Source of the DNA: Mytilus galloprovincialis
Lineage: Eukaryota > Mollusca > Bivalvia > Mytilida > Mytilidae
Assembly: GCF_965363235.1 (NCBI RefSeq)
Contig: NC_134845.1
Span: 15,314,101 to 15,378,100 of the forward strand
Length of the DNA stretch: 64,000 nucleotides
Direction: 5' to 3'
Part shown: in pieces, positions 46,301 to 58,100 of the stretch
Position numbering within the stretch: the stretch's first letter is position 1
Layout: each line of letters starts with the position of its first letter
Notes under the pieces: generated by a model
Told to the model about the DNA's origin: nothing
Seen by the model: only the letters and a program-made list of their open reading frames with translations
Databases searched by the model: none
Translations under genes and position numbers: made by a program

Positions 46301-47757
46301 TATACTTTGGGTCCTTTATCAATCCTTTCTAATTCTCCTTCTATATTTTGCTTTTCAGTTTTATGATTAAAGCGTCACTGATGAACGTATTCTAGACAAA
46401 AGGCGCGTATGGTGCACAATATCATTACGAGGTGATGAATTTTTCCTCAAAACATTCCCTTAAATATAACTATCGCAAACATATTGGAGTTAGATATTGG
46501 TAAAACCATATATATATTTTTTTTAATTAAAACCCTATTAAATAACCTAAGCAAACATCTTAAAACCTGTACATATCGGCTTAATACAAATACCTTCAAA
46601 CTCTGTTCTATATCATTATGATTTATGCAATGGAAAAACAATTTTCTATTAATGCCCAAAAATACTTCTGAATATGAACATATTACATTCATTTTATAAG
46701 GATATTAAGCTTTTGCTCTCGTAAAATTAAAAACAAAATCAGGAATTAACCAATTTTTTAGACATATTTCCCCATAGAATACCCATTTCGATACAAACAA
46801 ATGCAGAATAAAGTCTTTTGATGTTAAATTTAATCCTCCCCTTAAGATAAAAAAAAAACTTATAAAATAAATTGTTTTTCTTGGTATCCGTTTATTTTCT
46901 GTCGAAGCTTCTTCTTCCTAGAACAGATAGATCAACAATAAAAGAGGTAATAGAAAGGAATTCTTTGTTGCATTAATGGTGTATTTTATTTTATTGTCAA
47001 ATAACTGTACATTGCACTTCAACAAAATATTAAAAAGGTGATTTTTTAAATAAAAATTGTTTAATTTTTGTTTTTTTTTTAAAGAGTGAGGGGTGGAGGT
47101 AATTCATGTTTCTATTTTTATCTTGTATGACTATTACACTAACTATTGATCAACTTTGGATAACAGGAAATAAATATTTAATGTGATTGTTAAATAAATT
47201 ATAAACATCGATTAGTTATTCTTCCCTACATTGTTTCATTCCAATTAAAAGACACAAACAGTAGCTTATTGAATAATAAAAGATCAGTCAAATCTAAATA
47301 TAATCACAAATATCTAAACTTACTTGACAACAACCCGTGTATACAGATTGTTATGATAAAAGACATATGAGAAATGTTATAATTAGAAACAGGTATTTCC
47401 GTACTATGCTGCCATTGTCAAAAGAAGTTACCTTTACTTTTGGAGATTACTAGAGTAATGGTTTTAGCTAAAAGATAATTAAACCAATAAAGCTTGATGT
47501 GAGTTGACCCGCATTGATATCAATCAGTGATCACTTATATTATGACAATTTGAACGGGACTTCCTTCTACAACGGTAAACAATCTGATACAATCTTCAAT
47601 CGGATCTATTTTAGATGATATTTTTTCAATGTTCAATTATTAATTAACCAGCAGACGGCATAATTTTAAGTGAATCTTTCATACAGAGTGCGAAATTTTG
47701 CACAAGTTCACTTTGAATACTACACTGGGTATTTTGTAATTGTCATTTACATTACAG
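46301..47757. other. Gene-free stretch upstream of the HEPN-propeller gene
   Basis: It holds a fragment of the 355-bp repeat unit ('gcgtcactgatgaacgtatt', 'gacaaaaggcgcgtatgg') at 46,370-46,425. It should contain the promoter and perhaps a non-coding first exon of the next gene, but I cannot place them. Confidence 0.4.
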
Positions 47758-47758
47758 G

Positions 47759-50700
47759 ATGGACAGGGATGATAAGCGACGATACTTTATAGTAGGTTCA
47801 GTTGTATTGGAGGTTGTCACACCATTGTTTCGGACAAAACTTGAAAGTGACTACACCACGAAAGGTCTAGTATCTCTACAGGCTTTCCTCAACACACAGC
47901 CAATAATACACATTCTGTTTCATCTACGTCACAGAAATGCAAGATGTTGTGTTGATGGACAGAATTGTTGTAACCATCCATCATTACCACTAATCTACTG
48001 TCAATGGAAACGTTTATATTCAGAGAAACCTGGCTATGCCCTTCATGGTTGCCACTGCAAGTTCACAGCAAATCCTGTTCAACTAAAAGATCTTGATGTT
48101 ACATTAGCAAGCCTCGTTTTGTTGAACTGCTGTGTATTGACACCAGCTGATGCTGCTGCAATACAGGGCTTACGACAATACAAGAATGACTACTTGAGTC
48201 ACAACACCACAGGCAGAATATCACAGACAGAATACAAAAGCCTCTGGACAGACCTGACAAACTTTGTCCTACAACTTGACCCTAGTAAACAAGATGAGTT
48301 GGTGAGGTTGGAGAAACGACCACTAGACGAGGACATGTGTAACAGCTACACCCTTAATCTACTGGACATTCATAAGAAGCCTGATGAGGTAATTTTCAAA
48401 CATCAATCTAAATATTTTATGTTCATGATGTTAAATTTATATATGTCAGCATAGTACCCTAGGAAATAATATTTATTGACAAAATCTGTACCAAATGAGG
48501 CTTGGATGCATTCTTAGAAATTCAAAATGTGTTTTCAAGAACAAAAAATCGTCTCTTATCACAAGCACAGAGCAACTACTAACACTACCATTATCGGCAA
48601 AAACTATCTGTGTCGATGACCTGTACAATGTACCCCAAATAAATAGATCCAACATTAGGATTCAGACAAACCTAAAAATCTGATTGATGGACAAACTTAA
48701 AAATCTGATTGATGAACAAACTTTGACTTACTGTTGAAAAATGGCGAAAACTTCAACTAGATCACACGATACATTTATGTATCTGATACTGATAATTCGA
48801 TGCGACTTTCTTCAAAGGCAAACATGGTGGAATAAGAATAAAATGCCACGCTTACATTTGGTAAATTGTGGTTTTCGGACTTTTGATTTTGTTAGTTTTT
48901 ATGGACTTTCACTTTTGGAATATACATCTGAGTGTGGTATTTTTTCTGATAGTATTTTTACTTTCAATCATAATATTCAATCAGCAACAAAATATTTAAA
49001 TTTGTCAGAGCATAGTATGACATAAAGAAAAATATTCAAAACAATTGTAAGGTTTGCTTTCTTAAAGGATTTTGTCCATCTTTCTTCATTGAAATAATCA
49101 CATCAACCCATGCATATCCATTACTTGAATGATTAGGTCAGATATGTCTAAAATTCCAGTGAAATATGGAAATCGATGATGTGCATTTAGGGCAATAAAA
49201 AAAGATATGGAAAAATATAACCACTAATAAAAATACTCTTGTTTTTGTTTTAGATGGATACTTCAATTCAAAATATAAGATCTGATATAAGAGGACAAAA
49301 TGCTTATATGCAGGTAGATACGTTAAAAAAACATTTATATTTACTTGTTCACCAAAATGAGTGGAGTTAAAAAGGATTAGAATAATTTACTGCGGTTAGA
49401 AAATGAGGGTTTCATGGATTGGTGTAAAAGTTTGGCATGCTATAAAAAGCTCCGACAAGAAAAATGTTAAACAGTTCAAACGTGAACATCAACGCTTAAA
49501 CTTGTAATAATACAATTGATAAAAAAAAAACATGTTAAACATGGACCAAGGAAAACCACTGCATTTAAGTCCATCGATGAATATATCGTGGTAATCATGT
49601 TTGTGGGCGTTGAATACTCCTCTGAACTAAAACAGTAGTGTGACAGCACAACCATAGAAAAAACTGCGAACAATCAGTTGCAACTGATTTTAACTCAATA
49701 GTTTTGTACAAATCTTTGAAGAACAAACACAAGTGCTAGTTATACAGACATAAGACACAAAACACAAAACACCGATATATTTTAATATTGAAAACTAGTT
49801 CAAGGCCACTAACAACCAATAGAAAAATCATGTTCCACTCGACTATGATATCAATACTAATCAGTTCTCTAATAGACTAAGTGTAACGATGTTATAACCT
49901 GTGTGTAAAACGCATGCATTCCCTTATATATACACAGTTTCGACATGATATTGGATCAGGAGCAAGTAAACACATAATGAAAACTGTTTTCATTTCTCCT
50001 AGTTGTATTGTATTCGCTGCATGATATGTATAAAATGCCTTTTATTGTTTAACAGGAAATACTTTTATACATCAGAAAAGATCGATGTACTTCTGAATTT
50101 GGAATCTCTGAACTACAAGGTATGTATAATTATAAAGTAATTAAATGATATAAAAAGGTTATTTACAACTTAGTACTACACTCAATTTTACCACCTACTT
50201 AAAAGCCCTACTCTAACCTTTGAGATCATTGTTCTTTCAAAATATTATTTAAAATTATTTCTGTTCGATTGATTCAAATAACTAGAAAATAACAATTTAT
50301 ATCATACAAGTTTTAATTAACAGTCCACATTCGTTACATTGTAAGCATTAAAAGATAACCACATCTCTTATTTGATTTTCCTCGGAGTTCAGTATTTTGG
50401 TGATTTTACTTTTTGTTTCAACCTCAACGTTAATCTATAATTGATCGCTACTTTCAGAAAAAGACAAACGATCCATAATCAAACCATTCAAACTAGGACA
50501 AGATATCTTCCAATTGAATCATAAGATTAATCTGATATCAGAAATTTCTGATGGCTTAAAAGGATATGCTTCAGATATAGTAATGATGAATGATGGTAGA
50601 CTTGTCATTTGTTTTCCTTGGCAGTACTACAACCTACTGATCTGTAACTCAGAAGGATTTCAGACAGACAGTATTCACGTAAAGGGTGGACCATGTTATG

Positions 50701-51272
50701 TTACACCTATAAACAACTTAACAGTTGCTATAACACTGATGAATAGTGAATGTGTAGACATCTATGACATAAATAGTAAACTCAAACTTCAATCAATTTC
50801 GGTACCTGGAATGTGGAGGTGGAGAGACATTACAACTATAGACAACAAGTTGGTTGTATGTGGTGCAAACAGCCTTATAATCATAGATTATCAGGGAGAA
50901 GAGGAGTTAAAGACAATAGTGACCGAATGTCGTCCTTATAAATTACATTGTCATGGCGACAAAATATTCTACTGTGATAAATATTTCAACAACAACAAAT
51001 ATCTGTACGTGTACAGCTATGCAGATGACATACATTACAATCTTAAACTACCATCAGAACCAAGGAGGATGACTTCACTACAAGATGGCAGTCTATATGT
51101 GCTTTGTGAGGATAGTTCATTGCAACATGTGTCGTCGGATGGTAGACAGTATAAAACTGTTTCAGCGAAGGGACTTAACAAACGTTGTGGTCTTGCATAT
51201 AATACGAATCAAAGAAAACTGGTCACAACAACCCCACACTGGGGAATATTCAATATTTTCTATGAGAAATAA
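47759..51272 (+). CDS. DZIP3-like HEPN domain fused to NHL/TRIM-type beta-propeller, copy 1
   Basis: Four exons: 47,759-48,388, 49,254-49,313, 50,056-50,119 and 50,458-51,272, all with GT-AG borders and matching phases, giving about 522 codons. Residues 1-210 form a DZIP3-type HEPN domain, a helical domain often with RNase or RNA-binding roles. It carries the YKNDYLSH motif (Lys in place of the usual Arg of R-x4-6-H) followed by RISQTEYKSLWTDLTNFVL. Exons 2-3 are a short linker. Exon 4 is a six-bladed-propeller-like region with repeated MNDGRLVICF, VDIYDINSKLKLQSISVPGM and LQDGSLYVLCEDSSLQHVSS, as in bivalve TRIM2/3-like proteins. No RING or B-box is present. An acceptor (ttacag) ends one base before the ATG, so a 5' exon probably exists. 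AATAAA lies at 51,323. Probably a cytosolic, immune-type protein (inference). Confidence 0.85.
48870..48980 (-). repeat. Family A fragment in intron 1
   Basis: Diverged words 'gattttgttagtttttatgg', 'actttcacttttggaata', 'ctgagtgtggtattttttc' fit the family A order. Confidence 0.35.
49470..49650 (-). repeat. Family D repeat in intron 2
   Basis: The minus-strand words of family D are recognisable in diverged form, such as 'gttcaaacgtgaacatcaac' and 'agtgtgacagcac' as read on the + strand. Confidence 0.4.
50360..50425 (-). repeat. Family A fragment in intron 3
   Basis: 'tttgattttcctcggagttc' and 'agtattttggtgattttact' lie about 30 bp before the exon 4 acceptor. Confidence 0.5.
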
Positions 51273-51322
51273 TGAAATCTACGAATCAAGGAATGTTAAC
51301 ATTATCAAAACATTTTTGTCCA

Positions 51323-51328
51323 AATAAA
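51323..51328 (+). promoter_or_regulatory. AATAAA poly(A) signal of HEPN-propeller gene 1
   Basis: Canonical hexamer 51 bp past the stop codon. Confidence 0.6.
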
Positions 51329-51512
51329 GATTGATTTCATTGAAGCCCTTTTATACTTAGCTTTAGTTGATGATACCCATATACTTTTTAATTTGATTTC
51401 TTAAGAAACATGTGACATTTTAAAATACAAATATTTTCAAATACATTTAAATGCAATATTTTCTGATATTAAAAGTCAAGTTTTATATCTGCTCAGAGAT
51501 ATTGTTTTTAAG

Positions 51513-51560
51513 CTCACCTGGACAAAAGCGTCAAGTGAGCGGGTTTTTTTTTTCGTCATA
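51513..51560 (+). repeat. Terminal fragment of the GCTCACCTGG repeat type
   Basis: 'agctcacctggacaaaagcg' and 'tcaagtgagcggg' form a small hairpin and resemble the end of the 15,825-17,479 element. Confidence 0.45.
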
Positions 51561-51589
51561 CTTTGTCATCAAACTATCATTCTTGTGAA

Positions 51590-52210
51590 AGGAGAGGCAA
51601 AAGATATCAGAAGGACATTCAAACTCATTAATCGAAAATAAACTGACAACGCCATGGCTCAAACAGAAAGAGACAAACAGACAAAAAATAGGACACAAAA
51701 CACAACACAAACTTAAGCAAAACGAACCCAACCAAATAATGATAGAGATGATTTAAGTGATCCGAGAGGGTAGGTAGATCATGCTCCACATGTGGTAAAC
51801 ATCGTGTTGCTCATGCAAGTACAAACCTGGTTATAAGTCTAATTCGGTATATCACATTCGTGAAAGGAAAACGGGATGGTAGGTGAGACACAAGGAACAT
51901 ATTCGCTTTCATCTGTAAAACGGATAGATCATAGCACAAATCAGCTCGTTTTACGAAGGGATGATTTCAAATTCACTAATGTCGTAACTACAATACCGTT
52001 CTCTTTTCAACCGTGTTTGTTATAACATGAGTAACACGACGGGATGCACATGTGGAGTAGGATCTGCTTTCCCTTCCGAAGCACCTGAGATCCCCCACTT
52101 TTTGGTAGGGTTTGTATTGCTTAGTCGTAAGTTTTTTATGTTGTGTATTGTGTATGTTATTTGTTTGTTTGTCTTTTTTGGTCAGTGTTTGTGTTTGTGA
52201 TTCGTTTTTT
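51590..52210. mobile_element. Two family B retroelement 3' tails in inverted orientation
   Basis: The minus-strand part (51,590 to about 51,984) runs from the end of the reverse-transcriptase frame through the 'gccatggc' tail. The plus-strand part (about 51,985-52,210) carries 'cgtaactacaataccgttct', 'aacacgacgggatgcacatg', 'tggagtaggatctgc' and 'tatgttgtgt'. They meet head to head with almost no spacer. Confidence 0.6.
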
Positions 52211-52754
52211 GTTCGTATTTATCTTTAATAACAATTAAACTACCAATATTGTATAAGTAGGATCGAATATAGATTTCAGTCAAAATAATGTTTCCTCCAA
52301 CCTGCCTGAATTTGGCTTTACCTTGGGTATATTGCAAATTTAAACAAGTGACTTAGCTTAATCATTTGTGCTGAATTGCAGACAGAGGACCATAAAAAGA
52401 GTGAAAATCTGTAGATTATCAGTGGTAATCGAATGTATTATATTAAAACGTTTTTGTACGAAAAGAGATATTTTTAAGCAAAAAGTCGCATCACAAAGGC
52501 CTTCCTGGTATTCAAAATAACAAAAACAATTAAAAACCAATTCATCAGAGAACAATTGAAGGTCTTTCCACCTCGATAATAAGAATGAAATTTAAAAAAA
52601 GATGTTAGAAAATGTCACTCCGTTTTGATGTAATGTGGTAAATCAAACTGATATAAAAAAGATAAGATTAATAAGTTTATGCAGTAAGTAGACTTAATTG
52701 TTTTATAATGAACTAGAAATAACTTTTAGCAACGGTAAAATCTAGAACGTCAAA

Positions 52755-53070
52755 TTGACCTTTGACCTTGACCTCAATTTCAAGGTCATAGGTCAGTAAT
52801 CTCAAATCAAAAGACCGCAGGTCAATCATTTGTATGGTTGTGGAGAAAAACTGTTTTCAAATACATAAGGGGAGAAAACTCCTATAAGGGTTAACTAAAA
52901 CACTTCGACTGAAATAGATTGAAGTTCCGCCTTTTTGTAAACAGTTATTTGGGAAACACATCATATCAGTTACTGTCACAGTTTCTGTGGAATAACGATA
53001 ACAAGCAAAATTCTAAATTTAGAACATGACCTTGACCTTTGACCTTGACCTCAATTTCCTTCAAATGGAC
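52755..53070 (+). repeat. Two-unit repeat rich in TGACCT/AGGTCA words
   Basis: 'gacctttgaccttgacctca' with 'atttc' occurs at 52,759 and 53,036, about 278 bp apart. The words 'atcaaaagac' and 'ggagaaaactcc'/'gaaataactcc' follow in each unit. The first unit also holds the inverse AAGGTCATAGGTCA. Confidence 0.7.
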
Positions 53071-54224
53071 CAAGAATTTCATATCAAAAGACTGTAGGCC
53101 TCTACGACTTTTAACGTATGAATTTATCCAACAAATCGCTTATCTTCAATTTTCAAAGGGAAATAACTCCCATAAGATGTCTTCCGATCACTCAAGTCAA
53201 ATAAACCAAATCATTCTCAAGAGCAGACGAACAATTTGGTGAAACAGTTTGCTAAAATCTTTTACGGTTTTAGAGATATAGCGATAACAAGATAATAATA
53301 ATTTTACTTTGTACCCAGAAATTTGACTATATTAATGTAAATGTCACAGCTTTAATTTGAGCTATTATACAAATCCAAGTTAACGATATGCAGGGGAGTT
53401 GGAGAAAATGCTACCATCACAGCATACCTAAAATAAAAAGCACATTCTGAACGAATCGAGTACAATATATGTTATTATTGAATTATTCACTAAACAGTTG
53501 ATGTCAGGAGAAGTTCCCTCGTGCGATCGTTGTGGGAACTACAGTTACATGACAAATCGTTGATTATTCTAGATCTGCTAATAGAATACCAGTATCAATG
53601 TCAACAATAGAAAATACTCTGTTTTTGTTGGTGTTGAAGTAAGTAGTCTCTATATATCTTAAAACTTAAGCTCGTTTATCTCCAGTCACAGCCTCCTTTT
53701 CTTTATAAAATATGGACCATCAATATAAAGAAACTCGTATGCCTAAATTGCAATTAACAAATTATTTTTTGTTTCTGATTATTCCTGAAGAATTGAATAT
53801 TACTTTAGTTTAAGTATTGAATAGGAATATAGATACTATCGATACATATAATGATAAGACATAGAATTTAAATGTTGTGTATTGACAAATATTGATTTGT
53901 TTATGATTAGTTGATTATATATAAATTTATATGGCACTAGATCAAAACCTTTCTGACTTATTTTTATGAGATTGTATCGAAAATAATCACATTACTTATG
54001 TTATAAATAGAAAGGGTATTTCCATACAACATCGACATTGCATTTTCTGTGAGGATTCAAAAACAATATGACTTTTAGATAGAAAAACAACTAAGTTTGA
54101 TGTAAGTATGCTATAACACTAACGTTTAAAATGCATTACTAAGGGCTCAAATAGATGGAGATAGATTATTACCAAAACTGAATTTCAGTTTTAGACTCAA
54201 AGGCTGATATTTATGATACTGCGC

Positions 54225-54335
54225 AGGACATTTGTGCTTTTACATAGAACATTTCCGCTTTTTTAAAAGGACATTTGCGCTCCAATTTATATGAAATTTG
54301 CGCTTTTTATACAGGACATTTGCACTTCGGAATAT
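54225..54335 (+). repeat. Short tandem words 'aggacatttgcgcttttt'
   Basis: Four diverged units of about 25-33 bp. Confidence 0.6.
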
Positions 54336-54351
54336 TTGCTTCTTATGACTA

Positions 54352-54401
54352 CACTACCATTTTAACTCGGCTAAGGTCCGGTAGCTTTGATCTGGCCGAG
54401 T
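54352..54401. repeat. Hairpin
   Basis: Perfect 13-bp arms ATTTTAACTCGGC / GCCGAGTTAAAAT with a loop of about 24 bases. Confidence 0.7.
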
Positions 54402-55109
54402 TAAAATTATCCTATTCATTATGGTTTAAAATTTAAACGTTATTTCATAGCACATTAACCGAACTAATATAGTTATATACATATACATATACACATTGAC
54501 GGTTCTATAATAAATATGAATGTCAATACTTCTATATTGGTTTTGTACAAGATCATGTTTTTCCTGACTGTTGGTGACTTTTCTATACTAAATCCATTAG
54601 ATGTTAGATGCGTACTGATTGATATTTCATTCTATAGTACAAGATTTTTTTATTAGTTTTTATTCGCTATAAACTACCTACTTGCCAGTAAATATATAAC
54701 GTATGTCAAGTACTCTATGTTTTTTTATGTGAGGATGTAAAATTATCCTGCTACGTAAAGGCATTATTTTTGTTACGTTTTATTTTTTTCTTCTTCTTTG
54801 TAGTGTTACTCCGATAAGTTAAACCCTTTTCAACTGACGTTTTTAGTTTTTTCATATAATGTGCTATTACATCGCTCTTCTATGTTATGGAATATTTGAA
54901 TTCTTTTTTGACCATCGATTTACGAGTTTTGAACAGCAGTATACGACTGTTGCCTTTAGTTAACATTATACAAAAGTAAAAGTAATACAGAACTTTTAAC
55001 ACTGCAGTTTATATTCTAATTAAATTTAAAATGCTTGAGTTTAGAGTTGTCTTTACTTTGCTAGTTTTTCTCGGACATTTTATATCTTTGTTGTCTGTAA
55101 TATTACAGA

Positions 55110-58100
55110 ATGGACAATGAAGATAAAAGACGATATTTTATAGTAGGATCTGTTATACTGGAGGTTGTGACACCAATGTTTAGGACCAGACTGGAAAGAG
55201 ACTACACACGTAAAGGACTACTATCTCTACAGGCTTTCCTCAACACACAGCCAGTAATACACATCCTATTTCATCTACGTCACAGAAATGCACGGTGCTG
55301 TGTTGATACACCAAACTGTTATAACCATCCATCATTACCACTCATCTATTGTCAATGGAAGCGGTTATATTCAGAGAAACCTGGCCTTGCCCTTCATGAT
55401 TGCCACTGCAGGTTCACAGCTAATCCTGTTCAACTAGAAGATCTTGATATCACCTTATCCAGTCTGATATTGTTGAACTGCAATAATCTGACACCAGGCG
55501 ATGATGCTGCAGTACAGGGTTTACGACAGTACAAGAATGACTACCTAAGTCACAATACCACAGGAAGAATATCACAGACAGAATACAAAAGCCTCTGGAC
55601 AGACCTGACAAACTTTGTCCTACAACTTGACCCTTGTAAACAAGATGACATAATAAGAATTGAGAGAAGACCATTGGATGAGGCTTTGTGTAACAACTAC
55701 ACCCTTAATCTACTGGACATTCATAAAAAACTTGATGAGGTAACTAACCCTTCTAATTACATATGTTTCATAGATAAAATTTAGCAACTCTATTATCTCA
55801 CTATTGACATATTAATACTTTCAATTGAGTGTTCTTAATAAGCTCTTTAACACTGTAGTCTTCTTCTTTTGGCTACACCAACTCTAATTCAAAACAAAGA
55901 TTATTTTTTTTTATGTTAACCGGGTCTTCAATAAAATTTTACAGCTTCATGCGTTTGTTACTTTTTTTTACTCGTACAGTACAGAGTCTCTTTTTTTTAC
56001 CTCACAGTACATGTCCCCAATAATTATTTCATCTTTATTTGTCCAAATTGTTCATGCGTTTGATTTCACAACATCTTATTTTAAACATAATGCAAAAGCC
56101 TATTACCATTTTTACACTAAATGAATTGGATGAAACAGTATTAAACCCATGTAAAAATCTCATAAATAAGAAGATACAAATCAAAGTGAATGAGGAAATT
56201 ACATGAACTTCAAAAGAATAAAATTGAGAATGGAAATGGGGAATGTGCCAAAGAGACAACAACCCGACCATAGAAAAAAACAACAGCAGAAGGTCATCAA
56301 CAGGTCTTCAATGCAGCGAGAAATTCCCGTACCCGGAGGCGTCCTTCAGCTGGCCCCCAAACAAAGATATAGTGAAGCATAAGCATTAGACATAGTGAAG
56401 GAAAAGAGGAAAAATCCTCTACTATGCAAGTAGTACCTTATGTTCCACTTTGATTTATATGTTTCACGAGTAAACTGTACCCCAATTAAATCTAAATTAC
56501 TTTTCATGAAATAGGGACGCAAGTTAAATGTCCATAAATGATAAAGAAATAACAAACTAATTACACAGTTAGATAATTGAAATGTCTTTACTGTTGGTTT
56601 TTTTCAGATGGATACTTCAATTCAAGGTATTAGATCTGATATACACGGACAAAATGCTTACATACAGGTAGATACATTATAACATTTATTACCACTTACT
56701 GTATCTTAATTACCTCCATTCAAGTACACCAAACACGAACAAAAATCCGGTTTACTTGTATATCTAAAGCAAGAACTTCAGGATTGTCATGTATGCTTAC
56801 CTGTTTTATCTAAATTCTGGCTTTATGTTCCCTAGCTTTTTCATACATTTTGTTCCTATATATTAATATACATTTTTTATTTTCGATTTATGATTGTGAA
56901 TATCCATTTGGCATCTTTCATTCGCATCTTTTTCATCTTTTTTTCTTTAAAACAGTATTATGATAATCTGTGTATTAGGGGTCATCCATAATTATCAACC
57001 ATTTTCCAAAGTGTACAAAAGGTACACTAGGGGGGATTGGGTTAAAAAATCAACATTTTTACAGTACGCTTTTTTTTTCATCAAATGAAATAAAACAGTC
57101 AGATATGTTTCAGATTCTTTTCAATGCAAATTTCTATATTAACCTAAACTTTATTAGACAGGATCTTCTTTTTATTAAGAATTATTGATTCTTGTCTTGA
57201 AATCTGAAAATGGTTGATGTACACTTTCTGGAAAGGGTGGGAGGTCTGAAAAGGTATATGTTTTGTACACTTTGGAAAATGGTTGACAATTATGGATGAC
57301 CCCTTAGGTAATATAATTTTGATTTTGTTACACCAAAAACTATATTAAATCATACAAAAAGTAACAATGTTGAATAAATATAAGGTAAAAATTGTATTGA
57401 CTCCCTTAAAATGTATTTTTCTTATTGCAAGTTATAGGTATAAATTATTTGTATTATATCATATCACAGGAGATACTCCTATATATCAGAAAAGATGGAT
57501 GTACTTGTCAATGTGGAAACCATGAAGTTCATAGTATGTATAATTATTTTGATAATCTTATGATAAAGGGTACAATCATGCAATTGGTTTTCCTATTAAA
57601 TGGCATTCTGGTGCCATTGAAGAAAGAAAATCTTTGAATAACTCTATTCATGCTTGTTGCCTGTTTATTTTTTAACTGAAAATAACTGTTTATATCAAAC
57701 ACATGAAAACTAAAAAGATCTATTAATAATGCATCCTTGGAAAAACTACATTCATTAATGAAAATAGGGTTGCATTTTTGCTAACACTGATGCTGTCTAG
57801 TTGTAATTGATTTAAAATGTCTTCATTTGTTCAATTAAAATCGATAATAAAATACAACATTCTAGTATGACCGTTCATCGTTCGCTTTAAAGCATGGAAT
57901 CTTTTTTTCATAAATACTATATATATATACAGCAAAATAAAACAACACACAATATATAAACAGCAAATACTACAATAATCTATGTGTGACTTCCTACTTT
58001 CAGCTAAAGGCCACACATGCACATACAGACTAGGGCAAGATGTTTTTAAACTTCACCATAAGATTAACCTGACATCAGAAATTCCTAAGGACTGTAACGG

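Larger units (their letters stand above)
53300..55109. other. Intergenic stretch between the two HEPN-propeller genes
   Basis: No gene was seen. A tandem of about 30-bp words ('aggacatttgcgctttt' and variants) occupies 54,225-54,335. A hairpin (TTTTAACTCGGC...GCCGAGTTAAAA) spans 54,352-54,401. 'aacagcagtatacgactgtt' at about 54,935 is a fragment of a common bivalve repeat also seen near 44,530. Confidence 0.5.

Noticed and set aside
48495-49025. Open frames in intron 1 of the first HEPN gene
   Set aside because: They lie between matched donor and acceptor sites, and the second copy has no equivalent.
55450-55674. Minus-strand frame opposite the HEPN exon
   Set aside because: Shadow of the conserved coding strand.
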